A stretch of 64,000 nucleotides of DNA from Paucibacter aquatile (GTDB lineage: Bacteria > Pseudomonadota > Gammaproteobacteria > Burkholderiales > Burkholderiaceae_C), in the NCBI RefSeq assembly GCF_002885975.1, contig NZ_POSP01000003.1, positions 1,612,001 through 1,676,000 on the forward strand, read 5' to 3'. How positions within the stretch are numbered: position 1 is the first letter of the stretch; every line of letters begins with the position of its first letter. The notes beneath the pieces were generated by a model that worked only from the letters and a program-made list of their open reading frames with translations, ran no database searches and was not told the DNA's origin. The position numbers were made by a program, and so were the translations under genes. This document shows positions 33,112-42,345 of the stretch, one piece after another.

Positions 33112-35154
33112 TTACTTCAGACCATCGCTGATGGCCTTGAGCAAGGTGGCGTTGGCATCGTCACCGCTGAACTCCCAGAAGAAGGCTCCGCCGAGGTTCT
33201 TGTTCTTCAGGTAGATCATCTTTTCGTTGATCTGCACCGGCGTGTCGAAGCTCCAGAAGGTGGTGCCATTGAAGATCCACTGGGCACGGGTCACCGGGTC
33301 CACATAGCTCGGGTAGTTCAAGGTCTTGAGCACCTTGTAGTCCTCGTTACCCTTCTCGTAGGTGGCCGGCGCCGGGATCGCGCCGCTCTGGTAGAGCCCG
33401 TTGTTGACATTGGGCACATTGGTCCAGCCGCGGCCGTAGAAGCCGATGCCCAGGTTCAACTTCTTGGGCTGCACGCCGCGGTCCAGATAGGCCTGGATGG
33501 CATCCGCGGTGTTGTAGACCCGGGCATCACCGGTGGACGGGTCCTTGGGCGAGCCATACAGCGGAGTGTGGAAGTTGGTCGTGGTTTCCCAGCCGCCGTG
33601 GAAGTCGTAAGTCATCACATTGATGAAGTCCAGCGAGTTCTGCGCCACCTCAGGCTGGTACTCGCGGATCTTGTCAATGCCGGCCGGGGCCGCCATGGTC
33701 AGCAGCAGACCGGGGCGAACGGCATCGAGCTGCTTGCGGAACTCCGCCACCAGACCGTTGAAGTTCTCCTTGTCTTCGGGCTTGCCGCAGGCCAGACCAC
33801 AGGCCACCGGGTATTCCCAATCCAGGTCAATGCCGTCGAAGACGCCAGCGGCCGCGCCCACGCCACCGGCGTTCTCGGTCACGGGCAGATCACCCTTGAT
33901 ATAGGCGTCGATGCAGGACTTGACGAAGGCGACACGGTTCTCCGGGCGTGATGCGCTGGAGAAGCCGCGCGAGTAGGTCCAGCCACCCAGCGAGATCAGC
34001 ACCTTGAGCTTGGGGTACTTGGCCTTGAGCTTCTTCAGCTGGTTCCAGTTGCCGCGCAGCTTCTGGTCCCAGGTGTCGCCCACGCCGTCCACGCTCTGAT
34101 AGCCCTGGAAGGACTTGGTGTAGTCGGCAAACGCGTCGCCGCCCACGCCGGTGCTCTCGTTCACCGGCACGGTCAGGCCGACCTCGCACTTGTTGTTGCG
34201 CACATTGCCGAAGGCATAGTTGATGTGCGTCAGGCGCGAAGCGGTGCCGCCCTTGTCGATGTCCTTGACCAGGAAGTTGCGGCCATAGATGCCCCATTGC
34301 GCAAAGTAGCCCACCACGTTCTTGGCACCGGTGTTGGTGTCAGGCTTGGCGGTGCGCACCGAGATGGCCGGCGACGCGGCCGAAGCGCCCGCCTGGTTGA
34401 AGGCAACCACGCTGAAGCTGTAAGACGTATCCGCGGCCAGGCCGGTCACGCTGGCGTTGGGGTTGGCCACCTGGGCGGCCTGGCTGCTGCCTTGCAGCAC
34501 GCGGTACTGCACCGTGCAATTCGGGCCGGCAGCCACCGGCGACCAGCTCAAGTTGACGCTGTTGCTGGTCTGGCTCGGCGACGCCAGGCCGGTCGGCACC
34601 GCCGGTGCCGCAGCGCAAACACCGCTGGCCGTGCTCGTCATCAAGGCGGCACTCTGGGCCGAGGCATTGCCTGCCTTGTCGCGGGCCCGCACGGTGTAGC
34701 TGTAGGCCGTGCCGGCCGCCAGACCGGTGTCGGTGTGGCTGGTGGCCGTGGGCGAAGCCACCAGATTGCCAGCGCGATAGACGTCGTAGCCGGCCACGCC
34801 GCTGCCGGCGTCGGTTGAGGCGCTCCAGGTCAGCACGATGCTGCTGGTGGTCTGGCCGCTGGCCGTCAGGCCCGAGGGCACGGTCGGTGGGGTCACGTCG
34901 TTATTGCCGCCGTCGCAATCACCGAGCGGCTTCCAGACATCCCACTGGCCCGAGTTCGTGGCCGGGCTGTTGCCCTGCGTCCACCACTTGGCCGAGAAGG
35001 CCTTGCTCGCCTGCTGCACGACCTTGCCGCTCGTGTAGACCGACTGGGCGCTCCACTCGGCGACGCCGGTGCAGTTGTAAGCCATGGCCAAGGGGCTGGC
35101 CAGCCCGAAGGCCAGGGCCAGGGCGGCCGGGATCATTGTTTGTTGCAGTCTCAT
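33112..35154 (-). CDS. Secreted GH18 chitinase with chitin-binding and fibronectin type III modules
   Basis: Extracellular chitinase of 680 residues that cleaves chitin with retention. Order: Sec signal peptide (cleaved near AMA-YNC); CBM5/12 chitin-binding module (about 25-82, AKWWTQGNSPATNSGQWDVW); two fibronectin type III domains (about 88-175 and 183-270); GH18 catalytic domain from VVGYFAQWGIYGRN. The catalytic motif DGIDLDWEYP lies near residue 440, with a SLGGWTYS strand before it. All active-site residues are intact. The second gene of a likely operon, it starts 34 bp after the upstream chitinase stop. Confidence 0.96.
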   Translation of the reverse strand: MRLQQTMIPAALALAFGLASPLAMAYNCTGVAEWSAQSVYTSGKVVQQASKAFSAKWWTQGNSPATNSGQWDVWKPLGDCDGGNNDVTPPTVPSGLTASGQTTSSIVLTWSASTDAGSGVAGYDVYRAGNLVASPTATSHTDTGLAAGTAYSYTVRARDKAGNASAQSAALMTSTASGVCAAAPAVPTGLASPSQTSNSVNLSWSPVAAGPNCTVQYRVLQGSSQAAQVANPNASVTGLAADTSYSFSVVAFNQAGASAASPAISVRTAKPDTNTGAKNVVGYFAQWGIYGRNFLVKDIDKGGTASRLTHINYAFGNVRNNKCEVGLTVPVNESTGVGGDAFADYTKSFQGYQSVDGVGDTWDQKLRGNWNQLKKLKAKYPKLKVLISLGGWTYSRGFSSASRPENRVAFVKSCIDAYIKGDLPVTENAGGVGAAAGVFDGIDLDWEYPVACGLACGKPEDKENFNGLVAEFRKQLDAVRPGLLLTMAAPAGIDKIREYQPEVAQNSLDFINVMTYDFHGGWETTTNFHTPLYGSPKDPSTGDARVYNTADAIQAYLDRGVQPKKLNLGIGFYGRGWTNVPNVNNGLYQSGAIPAPATYEKGNEDYKVLKTLNYPSYVDPVTRAQWIFNGTTFWSFDTPVQINEKMIYLKNKNLGGAFFWEFSGDDANATLLKAISDGLK

Positions 35155-35188
35155 ATCTTCATGCTCCGTTGAGAGGGGTTGCTAGCAT

Positions 35189-38100
35189 TCACTTGCCTGC
35201 GGCCTTGGCGGCAGCGGCCTTGGCCAGGGCGGCGGCGCTCAGGTCCGCACGCCGTGCCTCTTGCTTGAGGCTGTAGGACTTGCCACCGAAGCTGACCACC
35301 CAGTTGCTCGGCATGGGCATGGGCAGGTAGTAGTTCAGGGCGATGGTGACGCTCTGACCCGGGGCCAGGGTCTGCCAGGTCGGCAGCTTGAAGGCAGCGC
35401 GGTGCACGTCGTTCTTCAGGCCGCCGATGTTGTTACCGGACGGGTTGGCACCGCTCTGCACGATCTTCAGGCCGAAGCCGCTCTGATCCGTCAACGTGGC
35501 AGGAATGGCGGTGGGCACATCGAAGCTGAAGTCGGTGCCGCCCGGCAGGGTCTGCGTGCTGTTGTTGGTCAGGGTCAGCTTGGGATTGATCGGGTAGTTG
35601 GCATCACCCAGGGCGAAGCCAGCGATGCTGAAGCGGATGTCCAGGCTCTCGGTCGGCAGGGCCGTGGCGCTCAGGCGGTTGCCGTAGGGCGCGGCCGTCT
35701 TGAACTTGTTGTACAGCGCCTTGGTCAGCGTGCTGCCCATGAAGTACTCGGCCTTGGCGTTGTCGTAGGCATAGTCGCCGGCCAGTTCCCAGAACATCAC
35801 ACCACCGATGCCGCGGTCCGCCACGTACTGCGCCTTCACACCGATGCTCTGCTCGTCCTCGGTGGACAGGAAGACCCGTTTCTGGGCATTCCACAGCCAC
35901 GGGGCGACCAGGGTGCCGTCGTAGAAGCGGGTGTAGCTGCCGGTCAGCTGATCGGCCGGGTTGGTGGCCGGGTTCAGACCGTAGGCGGCCAGATAGCTGC
36001 CGGGCTTGCCAGCGGCCAGGTTCATGGCGTGCCACATGGGGTTGGAACCGGCCGGCACTTCCTTGTTGGACACGTCCAGGTCATGCCAGAGGTTGTCGAT
36101 GCCAATGGCGCCTGCACCGCACTTCTGCACCGTGCCACCGCCGGTTCCCGGCGGGCACTTGGTCTGGTCGGTCTGCGCCGCCGTGCCCCAAAGACCATTG
36201 GTACCGCCCGTCACGTCCTTCCAACCGCGGGTGTAGTACGGCACGCCGATGTTGATGCGGCCGGCCGGCAAGGCACCGCGGAAGTAGTGGTAGGCCCAGT
36301 CGGTGTTCAGATAGCCGATGCGGCCGTACTGCGCTGCCGTGTAGTAATTCCAGGCCTCCAGCTCCTTGTCCTTGCCATCGTCATAGAGCGCGGCATTGGG
36401 GCCGACAAACTGGTTCCAGGCACCATGGAGGTCATAACTCATGATGTTGACGTAGTCCAGGTACTGGGTGACCTGGTAGTTCTCCATGCCGCGCAGCAGA
36501 TAGCCCGAGGCCGGGGCTGCCACCGTCAGCATGTAGTGGCGGTTGTCGGCCTGACCGGCTGCGTCCAGACGAGCGCGCAAGGTCTGCATCAGCACCACAT
36601 AGTTCTTCACCAGGCTTCCACGGCGTGCGTTGGAGATGGCGAAGTCATCCGGGTTGCCGGCGTCCTTCATGCTGGTGGCGTACTCGTAGTCGATGTCCAC
36701 GCCGTCAAAGCCGTACTGGCGCAGGAAGGCCACGGCCGAGTCGGCAAAGGCATTGATGCCGGCCGTGTTGGCGCTGCCGTCGGCATTGGTGGTCATGGTG
36801 TAGAAGCCACCGCTGGCCACGCGCTTGCCGCTGTCGTCAAAGTAGCCGCCGGTCTCGGCCCAGCCGCCGACCGACACCAGGGTCTTGACCTGCGGGAACT
36901 GCTTTTTGTACTTGCTCAGCAGGTTGAAGTGGCCCTTGTAGCTGAAGGCCGGGTCCATCTCGGCGCCCGCCACACCGGGCCAGGTGATGCCGGTGGCCGG
37001 GTTGTTCGGGTCGTTGACATTGCCGACCGAGAGCTTGTTGGCGCCGTCCACATGCGCGAAGGCGTAGTTGATGTGGGTCAGCTGCGCCCAGGGGATGTTG
37101 CTGGCCAGGTAGGCGGGCTGGCCGTTCTTGCCGGTGCGCCAGCTGGTGAAGTAGCCGATGATGCGGCGCGGCTTGTCCGCACCCATCTTTTCGCGGCCCT
37201 GCTCGTCGTAGACCTTGCAGTAGGCCGGCGTCGTGCCCGGCGTGGTCAGCAGGCCTTCTGGGCGGCAACGCTCATCGCCCGTGGAGGTGCCGCTGACGGT
37301 GATGCGCACGGCCGGGCTGTCGCTGCTGGCTCCCTTGTCGTCGGTGGCGCGAGCCACGATATCGGCCACGCCGGCACGCGCAGTCCAGGCCACGCTGTAG
37401 GGCGCCGTGCTGTCCTCGGACACCAGGGCGCCGTTGACATAGAAAGCCACCTTGGCGACCGTGCCGTCGCTGTCGGCGGCATTGGCGCTCAGGGTCACGC
37501 TGTCACCGGCGCCGGGCGTAGCGCCAGCGCTGGGCGCCGTCAGGGCCACCGTGGGCGGCTTGTTGACGGAGCCGCCGGTCACGGTGACGGCCTGGGTCTT
37601 GGTGTTGGTGGCGCCCTTGTTGTCGGTGACGGTCAGGCTGACGTTGTAGCTGCCGGCGGCCGCATACGTGCGGCTGGCGGTGGCACCGGTGGCAGTGCCG
37701 CCATCGCCGAAATTCCAGGCGTAGCTGGCGATCGTGCCGTCGGGGTCGCTGGAGCCGCTGCCGTTGACGCTCAGCGTCAGGCCATTGGCCGTGCTGGTGA
37801 AGGCGGCCACGGGCGGCTGGTTGACCACCGTGCCCACGGTCACCTGGCTGCTCTTGCTGCTGGTGGCGCCCTTGTCGTCGGTCACCGTCAAGGTGATGGT
37901 GTAGGTGCCGGCTGCGGCATAGCTGCGGCTGGCGGTGGCGCCGGTGGCCGTGCCACCATCGCCAAAGGTCCATGCATAGCTGACCACGCGGCCATCGGCA
38001 TCGGTCGAGCCGCTGCCGTTGACGCTGACGGCCAGGCCGTTGATGCTGGAGGTGAACGCTGCCACCGGCGGCTGATTGACGACGCCGTCACATTCGCCCA

Positions 38101-38320
38101 GAGGCTTCCAGACATCCCACTGGCCCGAGTTGGTGGCCGGGCTGTTGCCCTGGGTCCACCACTTGGCTTGGTAGGCCTTGTTGTTCTGTTTGGCCTTGCC
38201 GCCCGATGTGTAGACGGCCGTGGCCGACCACTCATTCACACCGGTGCAGTTGTAGGCCAAAGCGGGGCTGGCGGCCATGGCGGCCACCAGCACGCTCAGG
38301 CTGGGAAGTGCATGTTTCAT
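35189..38320 (-). CDS. Secreted multimodular GH18 chitinase (CBM5/12, two PKD, Ig-like, GH18)
   Basis: Extracellular chitinase of 1043 residues. A signal peptide (near ALA-YNC) is followed by a CBM5/12 module (about 23-80), two PKD domains of 85 residues each (about 85-255, YAWTFGDGGTATG and YAWNFGDGGTATG), and an Ig-like domain (about 260-345). A GH18 domain runs from IIGYFTSWRTGKNG to about 850, with catalytic DGVDIDYEYA near residue 538. A C-terminal beta domain (about 870-1030, IRFSIAGFALGDANYPINP) may be a further accessory module. The long loop insertions in the catalytic domain suggest an exo-acting, processive type, but this is inference. Its stop is 34 bp upstream of the next chitinase. 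Confidence 0.95.
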   Translation of the reverse strand: MKHALPSLSVLVAAMAASPALAYNCTGVNEWSATAVYTSGGKAKQNNKAYQAKWWTQGNSPATNSGQWDVWKPLGECDGVVNQPPVAAFTSSINGLAVSVNGSGSTDADGRVVSYAWTFGDGGTATGATASRSYAAAGTYTITLTVTDDKGATSSKSSQVTVGTVVNQPPVAAFTSTANGLTLSVNGSGSSDPDGTIASYAWNFGDGGTATGATASRTYAAAGSYNVSLTVTDNKGATNTKTQAVTVTGGSVNKPPTVALTAPSAGATPGAGDSVTLSANAADSDGTVAKVAFYVNGALVSEDSTAPYSVAWTARAGVADIVARATDDKGASSDSPAVRITVSGTSTGDERCRPEGLLTTPGTTPAYCKVYDEQGREKMGADKPRRIIGYFTSWRTGKNGQPAYLASNIPWAQLTHINYAFAHVDGANKLSVGNVNDPNNPATGITWPGVAGAEMDPAFSYKGHFNLLSKYKKQFPQVKTLVSVGGWAETGGYFDDSGKRVASGGFYTMTTNADGSANTAGINAFADSAVAFLRQYGFDGVDIDYEYATSMKDAGNPDDFAISNARRGSLVKNYVVLMQTLRARLDAAGQADNRHYMLTVAAPASGYLLRGMENYQVTQYLDYVNIMSYDLHGAWNQFVGPNAALYDDGKDKELEAWNYYTAAQYGRIGYLNTDWAYHYFRGALPAGRINIGVPYYTRGWKDVTGGTNGLWGTAAQTDQTKCPPGTGGGTVQKCGAGAIGIDNLWHDLDVSNKEVPAGSNPMWHAMNLAAGKPGSYLAAYGLNPATNPADQLTGSYTRFYDGTLVAPWLWNAQKRVFLSTEDEQSIGVKAQYVADRGIGGVMFWELAGDYAYDNAKAEYFMGSTLTKALYNKFKTAAPYGNRLSATALPTESLDIRFSIAGFALGDANYPINPKLTLTNNSTQTLPGGTDFSFDVPTAIPATLTDQSGFGLKIVQSGANPSGNNIGGLKNDVHRAAFKLPTWQTLAPGQSVTIALNYYLPMPMPSNWVVSFGGKSYSLKQEARRADLSAAALAKAAAAKAAGK
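37571..38080. repeat. Tandem 255-bp repeat encoding two PKD domains
   Basis: Two head-to-tail units of 255 bp (about 37571-37825 and 37826-38080) inside the GH18 chitinase gene. They encode near-identical 85-residue PKD domains, each starting PPVAAFTS. The offset was measured from matching codons at 37796 and 38051. Confidence 0.85.
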
Positions 38321-38500
38321 GGGAAGTCCTTGCTTGTCTCAGGCTAGGTTCTTGGCAGCGCTCAGGGCGCTGGGCTGGGCGGTTTGCGTCGCGGAATGCA
38401 GCCGCCCCACCCCTCGCTGAAACGAGGGCTGTACAAACGGCTTTGGGGGAAAACGGGCTCGGAGCGACGCGTCCGGCCCGCCGGGGTTCTCAGTGAGGGC

Positions 38501-40210
38501 TCATGGCTTGATCACCACATCGAAGTACTTCTCGACGCAGCGCTGGTAGTCGCCTGCCTTGAGGGCGAAGTGGGCGGTCTGGTAGCCGACCAGCTTGCAG
38601 GCAAAGGCCTTGCCCTCGGGCATATCGGGGTAGTAGGCCCAGTCCTGGTCCCAGTAGATGTCCAGAGCGCCGGCGCCGCCGACTACAAAGGGTTTCTGGG
38701 TCGCGCAGCCCAGTTCCTCATTGGCCGCGATGGGCACGCCGAGCGAGGCGGCATGCTGCCGGTAGTAGGCGATGCGGTTGACCGACTGCGGCTTCTCGGT
38801 GATCTGACCGCATTCGATGCCGCCGTTGATCACATTGGTGGTGGCACCGAAGCCGGGCTTGATACCTTGGGCCGTGTCGGTCGCATTGGGCTTCCAGCTG
38901 CCGTCCACCACATGCAGCATGCTGGGCTTGGGCGAGGCGGGGTAGACGAAGAAGAACACCGCCGAGGCCAGGTTCAACCAGGTGTCGGCCACCTGCTCGG
39001 GGTTGTTCAGCAGCACCTTCACATCACCGAACATGGCGTCGGAGAAGGGCCCGTAGTTGAAGCTGTAGGACAGCTGCTTGGCACCGCGGCCGAAATACTG
39101 CTTGTAGCGGCCTTGCGCATCCTTGCCGCAAGGCCAGACCTGACCCTGCCAGGTGCTGGGCAGGCATTCGTTGTTGTAGGGGCAGCCGTAGCTGCTCTCG
39201 CTGCAGCCCGACTCGCGCACGAAGTACAGGGCCTGGCGCCACTCCGGGATGGCGTTGTTGCGGTCATGCGCGCCGGTCTCCTGGGTGAAGTGGGCAAACA
39301 TGGTGGCCAGGGTCTTGCGGCAGATGGCGTCGGCATCCCGGCCATCGCTGTAGCTGCTGCACACGCCCGAGAACTTGGCCACGGCCTGCAACAGGCCGGT
39401 GTAGGTGTAGCTCGGGTGGCGCAGGGGGAAGAGGAACTCCCACTGGCTGGCCGGCAGGATGCGCTCAACGCGCTTGACGTTCTCGGGGTTACTGGCCGCA
39501 CCGGGTTTGACCGCCGTGACCACCGCGTTGTCCCGAGTCGCCACCGAGGCCTTGACCGAGGCAAACAGCGGGGTGCCGGTCAGGCGCGCTTCATTGGCCT
39601 GCACATCGGCCTGACGCAAGATGTATTTGCCGGTCACCGGGTCCTTGACCACGGAAACCAGGCTCACACTCAAGGCCTTGCTGCCGGTGGCGCCCTTGTC
39701 ATCGGTGACCGTCAGCGTGACCGGATAGGTGCCAGTCTTGGCGTAGGCATGGCTGATCTTGGCGCCCGTGCCGCTGGTGCCATCGCCAAAGTCCCAGCGC
39801 CAGCTGGCCACCGTGCCATCGGCATCGCTGGAGCCGCTGCCGTCGAAACTGACGGTCAGGCGATCCACCACCGAGTTGAAGCTGGCCACCGGCGCCTTGT
39901 TGCCGCCCGTGCCACCACCACCGCCGTCACAAGCGCCGAGTGGCTTCCACACACCCCAGCTGCCCGAGTTGCTGGCCGGCGCCTGGCCTTGCGTCCACCA
40001 GTTGGCTGAATAGGCCTTGCCGGCCTCCTGCACCTGCTTGCCCGCGGTGTAGGCCGTGCTTGCGGCCCAGACCGGCAGCGTGCTGCAGTTGACCGCCCAG
40101 GCCGGTGCGGCCGCAGCCAGCAGCAGGGCCGACACGGCCCGAGCCGTCCAGACGATGACGCCGGGATGACGACCTGTAAGGCCTGACAGTAGGCCGAACG
40201 GTCGATTCAT
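38501..40210 (-). CDS. Secreted GH19 chitinase with CBM5/12 and PKD modules
   Basis: Extracellular inverting chitinase of 569 residues. A signal peptide (AVSALLLAAAAPAWA) is followed by CBM5/12 (about 39-95, ANWWTQGQAPASNSGSWGVW), a Gly-rich linker, one PKD domain (about 105-190), and a GH19 catalytic domain (about 245-505). The catalytic Glu is in FAHFTQETGAH near residue 311, with YFGRGAKQLSYSFNYG typical of the family. The ATG at 40210 follows GAGG by 5 nt. An ATG at 40285, also with a good GGGAG, would add 25 residues before the signal peptide. It lies 180 bp upstream of the GH18 pair, same strand. Confidence 0.94.
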   Translation of the reverse strand: MNRPFGLLSGLTGRHPGVIVWTARAVSALLLAAAAPAWAVNCSTLPVWAASTAYTAGKQVQEAGKAYSANWWTQGQAPASNSGSWGVWKPLGACDGGGGGTGGNKAPVASFNSVVDRLTVSFDGSGSSDADGTVASWRWDFGDGTSGTGAKISHAYAKTGTYPVTLTVTDDKGATGSKALSVSLVSVVKDPVTGKYILRQADVQANEARLTGTPLFASVKASVATRDNAVVTAVKPGAASNPENVKRVERILPASQWEFLFPLRHPSYTYTGLLQAVAKFSGVCSSYSDGRDADAICRKTLATMFAHFTQETGAHDRNNAIPEWRQALYFVRESGCSESSYGCPYNNECLPSTWQGQVWPCGKDAQGRYKQYFGRGAKQLSYSFNYGPFSDAMFGDVKVLLNNPEQVADTWLNLASAVFFFVYPASPKPSMLHVVDGSWKPNATDTAQGIKPGFGATTNVINGGIECGQITEKPQSVNRIAYYRQHAASLGVPIAANEELGCATQKPFVVGGAGALDIYWDQDWAYYPDMPEGKAFACKLVGYQTAHFALKAGDYQRCVEKYFDVVIKP

Positions 40211-40716
40211 GGAAACCTCGCGCGCTCCGGTAAGGCGCTCTCTGCCGCATGCCAGTTGGGTGGCGATTTCAGGACTTCGGTTCATGAACAACTCCCATCT
40301 CTCACGCGCCAGAAGGCTGCAGCGCCGGTGTGATTCAAGCCCCAGAGCCACTGGCATCCAAGGCAACCGCTTCAAGACCAGAACAAGTCTCCGGCCCATC
40401 AGTGGTATTTACTTTAGATACCAGTTTGTCGCAAAACATAGATGAAAACACCTAGTTAGACCGAAACTTCGCGTAAACAGCAATACCAAAAGCAGTCCAG
40501 ATCGCCTAGCGACCGGGGAGGGGCGGAGCCTTGCCAAAGCCGCTGAACACCAAGGCCGTTCAGCCACATCGCCACCGCCCGCCACGCGGTCCCGCAAGGC
40601 GCCGGCAGAGACATCTCGACACAGCTGCTCACGAACGCGCCATTCAAGCGGCCGCCGGGACCGCCTGTTTCACCGCCCTGCTCCCGCAGGGACCGCGCCT
40701 CGGGCGCGAAGAGGCA
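40211..40716. other. Intergenic region upstream of the GH19 chitinase
   Basis: About 500 bp with no supportable gene. The part at 40390-40500 is AT-rich compared with its surroundings and is the likely promoter area of the chitinase genes. It includes the inverted repeat described separately. I see no clear terminator for the DUF2145 gene that ends at 40717. Confidence 0.6.
40403..40423. promoter_or_regulatory. Candidate operator upstream of the chitinase cluster
   Basis: TGGTAT and ATACCA form a 6-bp inverted repeat with a 9-nt centre in the AT-rich upstream region of the GH19 gene, about 190 bp before the chosen start. TGGTAT half-sites recall operators of GntR-family regulators of amino-sugar use, but the spacing differs from those I know. 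Function is inferred. Confidence 0.35.
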
Positions 40717-41661
40717 TCAGCCGCCCAGGCTGAACTCTTGGTCTGCCGCCGAAGGCGCGCAATCCGCCGGCAGGGCTTGCCAGCCCTGGCGCAACACCAA
40801 GTCCTGACCGCGCAGACAGAGTTCGATGCGGCGCGCTTCGGGCCAGCGCTGGCGCACGAACTGTTCGATGGATTCGGGCATGCTGACCCGCATGCGCAGC
40901 GCTGCCAGGTCTTCAGCCGGGTGGTCGTCGCGATGCAACCAGGGGGTCAAGGCCGTGGCCCAGAGCAAGGGCCGCCAGCCCAGATCGATGCGCGTCGGTT
41001 GATAGTCCTGCGCCTGCAGCCAAGCCTGCGCCTGCGCGCGCAAGCTCGGCTCATAACGCCCAGGTACGGCGTCAAACGCGGGCTGCAGCCCGCCCCAGCT
41101 GGTGGCCAGCAATTCCACCAGCCATTGATTGCAGTTCTGGTAGTCGAGGCCGAAAGCGTAAGCATTGGCGCTGTAGCGCGGCGCCAGCAGCTGCAGCGCC
41201 CGGCCTTCATCGCCGACCCAGGCCAGCACGGCCCGCTCTGCCTCGGGAGGCAGCAAGAGCAAGGAGATGACGCTGAGATCCGGCGTCAGCGAACCGAGCA
41301 GAAAACCGGCCAGGCCTTGATCGAACAGGCGGGGCCGCCCTTCCTCGCAGGAGAAATACAGCTGCCGCACCGACCAGGGGGTGTTGGGACTGTCCCGCAG
41401 GCTGATGCCGGCGTGCGAATAGCGCAGCCCGAAGCGCTGCAAATCCAGCCCGGCGCGAGCCACCAGGGCCAGGGCATGCCCCGAGGCCTCCAACTGCTGC
41501 TTGACCACTGCACTGAAGCGCAGCAGGCGGTCCTGCTGCGCCACGCTCATGGCCTGGTTGCCGGCGCAGTAGCGCAGCACATCGGCATGGCAGGCGCCAC
41601 CCGATGCGCTCAAACCCAAGGCCATCGCAGCCACGCCCCACGCGCGGTGCAGGTAGGCCAT
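40717..41661 (-). CDS. DUF2145 family secreted protein
   Basis: Function unknown. The 314-residue protein has a signal peptide (cleaved near CHA-DVL). The family core is ALVARAGLDLQRFGLRYSHAGISLRD, then YFSCEEGRPRLFDQGL, and YSANAYAFGLDYQNCNQWLVELLA. The His in YSHAG and the NQW motif are shared with the paralogue at 49788-50579. It starts 6 bp after the small partner gene at 41668-42174, so the two form an operon. A papain-like hydrolase fold is conceivable from the His and Cys positions, but the Cys is Ser in the paralogue. Confidence 0.75.
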   Translation of the reverse strand: MAYLHRAWGVAAMALGLSASGGACHADVLRYCAGNQAMSVAQQDRLLRFSAVVKQQLEASGHALALVARAGLDLQRFGLRYSHAGISLRDSPNTPWSVRQLYFSCEEGRPRLFDQGLAGFLLGSLTPDLSVISLLLLPPEAERAVLAWVGDEGRALQLLAPRYSANAYAFGLDYQNCNQWLVELLATSWGGLQPAFDAVPGRYEPSLRAQAQAWLQAQDYQPTRIDLGWRPLLWATALTPWLHRDDHPAEDLAALRMRVSMPESIEQFVRQRWPEARRIELCLRGQDLVLRQGWQALPADCAPSAADQEFSLGG

Positions 41662-41667
41662 GGGTGA

Positions 41668-42174
41668 TCAGAGGCTCAGTGGCCGCGAAGGAAGCTCGCG
41701 GTAGATCTCGTCCTCCAGCACCAGGAAGAAGGCCTGCTGGCTGCGCACCTCGACAAACTCCAGACCATAGGGCTTGGCACGGGCCTGGATCGAATCGCCG
41801 GGCTGCAGGCGGGCTGCGTTCAAGGCAGCCTGAGGCAGGAAAAGGTGGAAGGTGTCGGCCGACGTCTCGGCCGCGGCCCCGGCGGATTCGGCCTTGGCCT
41901 GCAGGGTCAGGCGCAGTTGCCCGGGTCGGCCGGGGGCCGCGGCCAGCTCGATGAGCCGGTACTCGCCAGCGGCCACGCGCTTGTCACCGGTCGAGCTGGC
42001 ACTGGACTGCTGCACCGAGGTGGACAGGCTACCGATCGAGGTGCCGATGCTCTCGGACGCTGAAGAGGCCGACAGGCCAGCCGCCTGCACGGGCGCCAGG
42101 CCGCCGGCCGCGCACAAGGCCAGCGCGGTCGAGAGCGCTGTGCGATTCAGGAAACGAGACACGAAGGCTTGCAT
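41668..42174 (-). CDS. Hypothetical secreted protein, partner of the DUF2145 gene
   Basis: A 168-residue protein of unknown function. The N-terminus is a signal peptide (FLNRTALSTALALCAAGG, cleaved near VQA-AGL), then a Ser-rich stretch (SASSASESIGTSIGSLSTSV), then a beta-rich domain (GEYRLIELAAAPGRPGQLRL, ending FVEVRSQQAFFLVLEDE). The ATG at 42174 begins directly before the signal. It is the upstream gene of the DUF2145 pair. A Ser/Ala-rich secreted partner also precedes the second DUF2145 gene. Confidence 0.65.
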   Translation of the reverse strand: MQAFVSRFLNRTALSTALALCAAGGLAPVQAAGLSASSASESIGTSIGSLSTSVQQSSASSTGDKRVAAGEYRLIELAAAPGRPGQLRLTLQAKAESAGAAAETSADTFHLFLPQAALNAARLQPGDSIQARAKPYGLEFVEVRSQQAFFLVLEDEIYRELPSRPLSL

Positions 42175-42345
42175 GAAACACCGTCCGCTGTGAAACCAAA
42201 GATCGCGCGATGTTAGCGGCAGGCCGAGGCGCGGCCGGGCTCTAGACTGTGCGCCGCGTACCGATTTTTCTTCCTGTTTCATCCCGATTCTTCATCTCCC
42301 CTTCATCTCCTATTCATCTCCGCCCACCGCGACCCCTCGTTCACC

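Noticed and set aside
38411..38428. Hairpin CCCTCG...CGAGGG between chitinase genes as a terminator
   Set aside because: It lacks a T-tract in either direction and lies within GC-rich sequence; not strong enough to call.
40717..41661. Assignment of DUF2145 as an NlpC/P60 or permuted papain-like peptidase
   Set aside because: The His motif is suggestive, but the candidate Cys is not conserved in the paralogue, so no enzyme name is given.
42289..42318. TTCATCTCC tandem repeat before fabG as a regulatory element
   Set aside because: Short pyrimidine-rich repeat with no symmetry or known binding pattern; likely simple-sequence drift.
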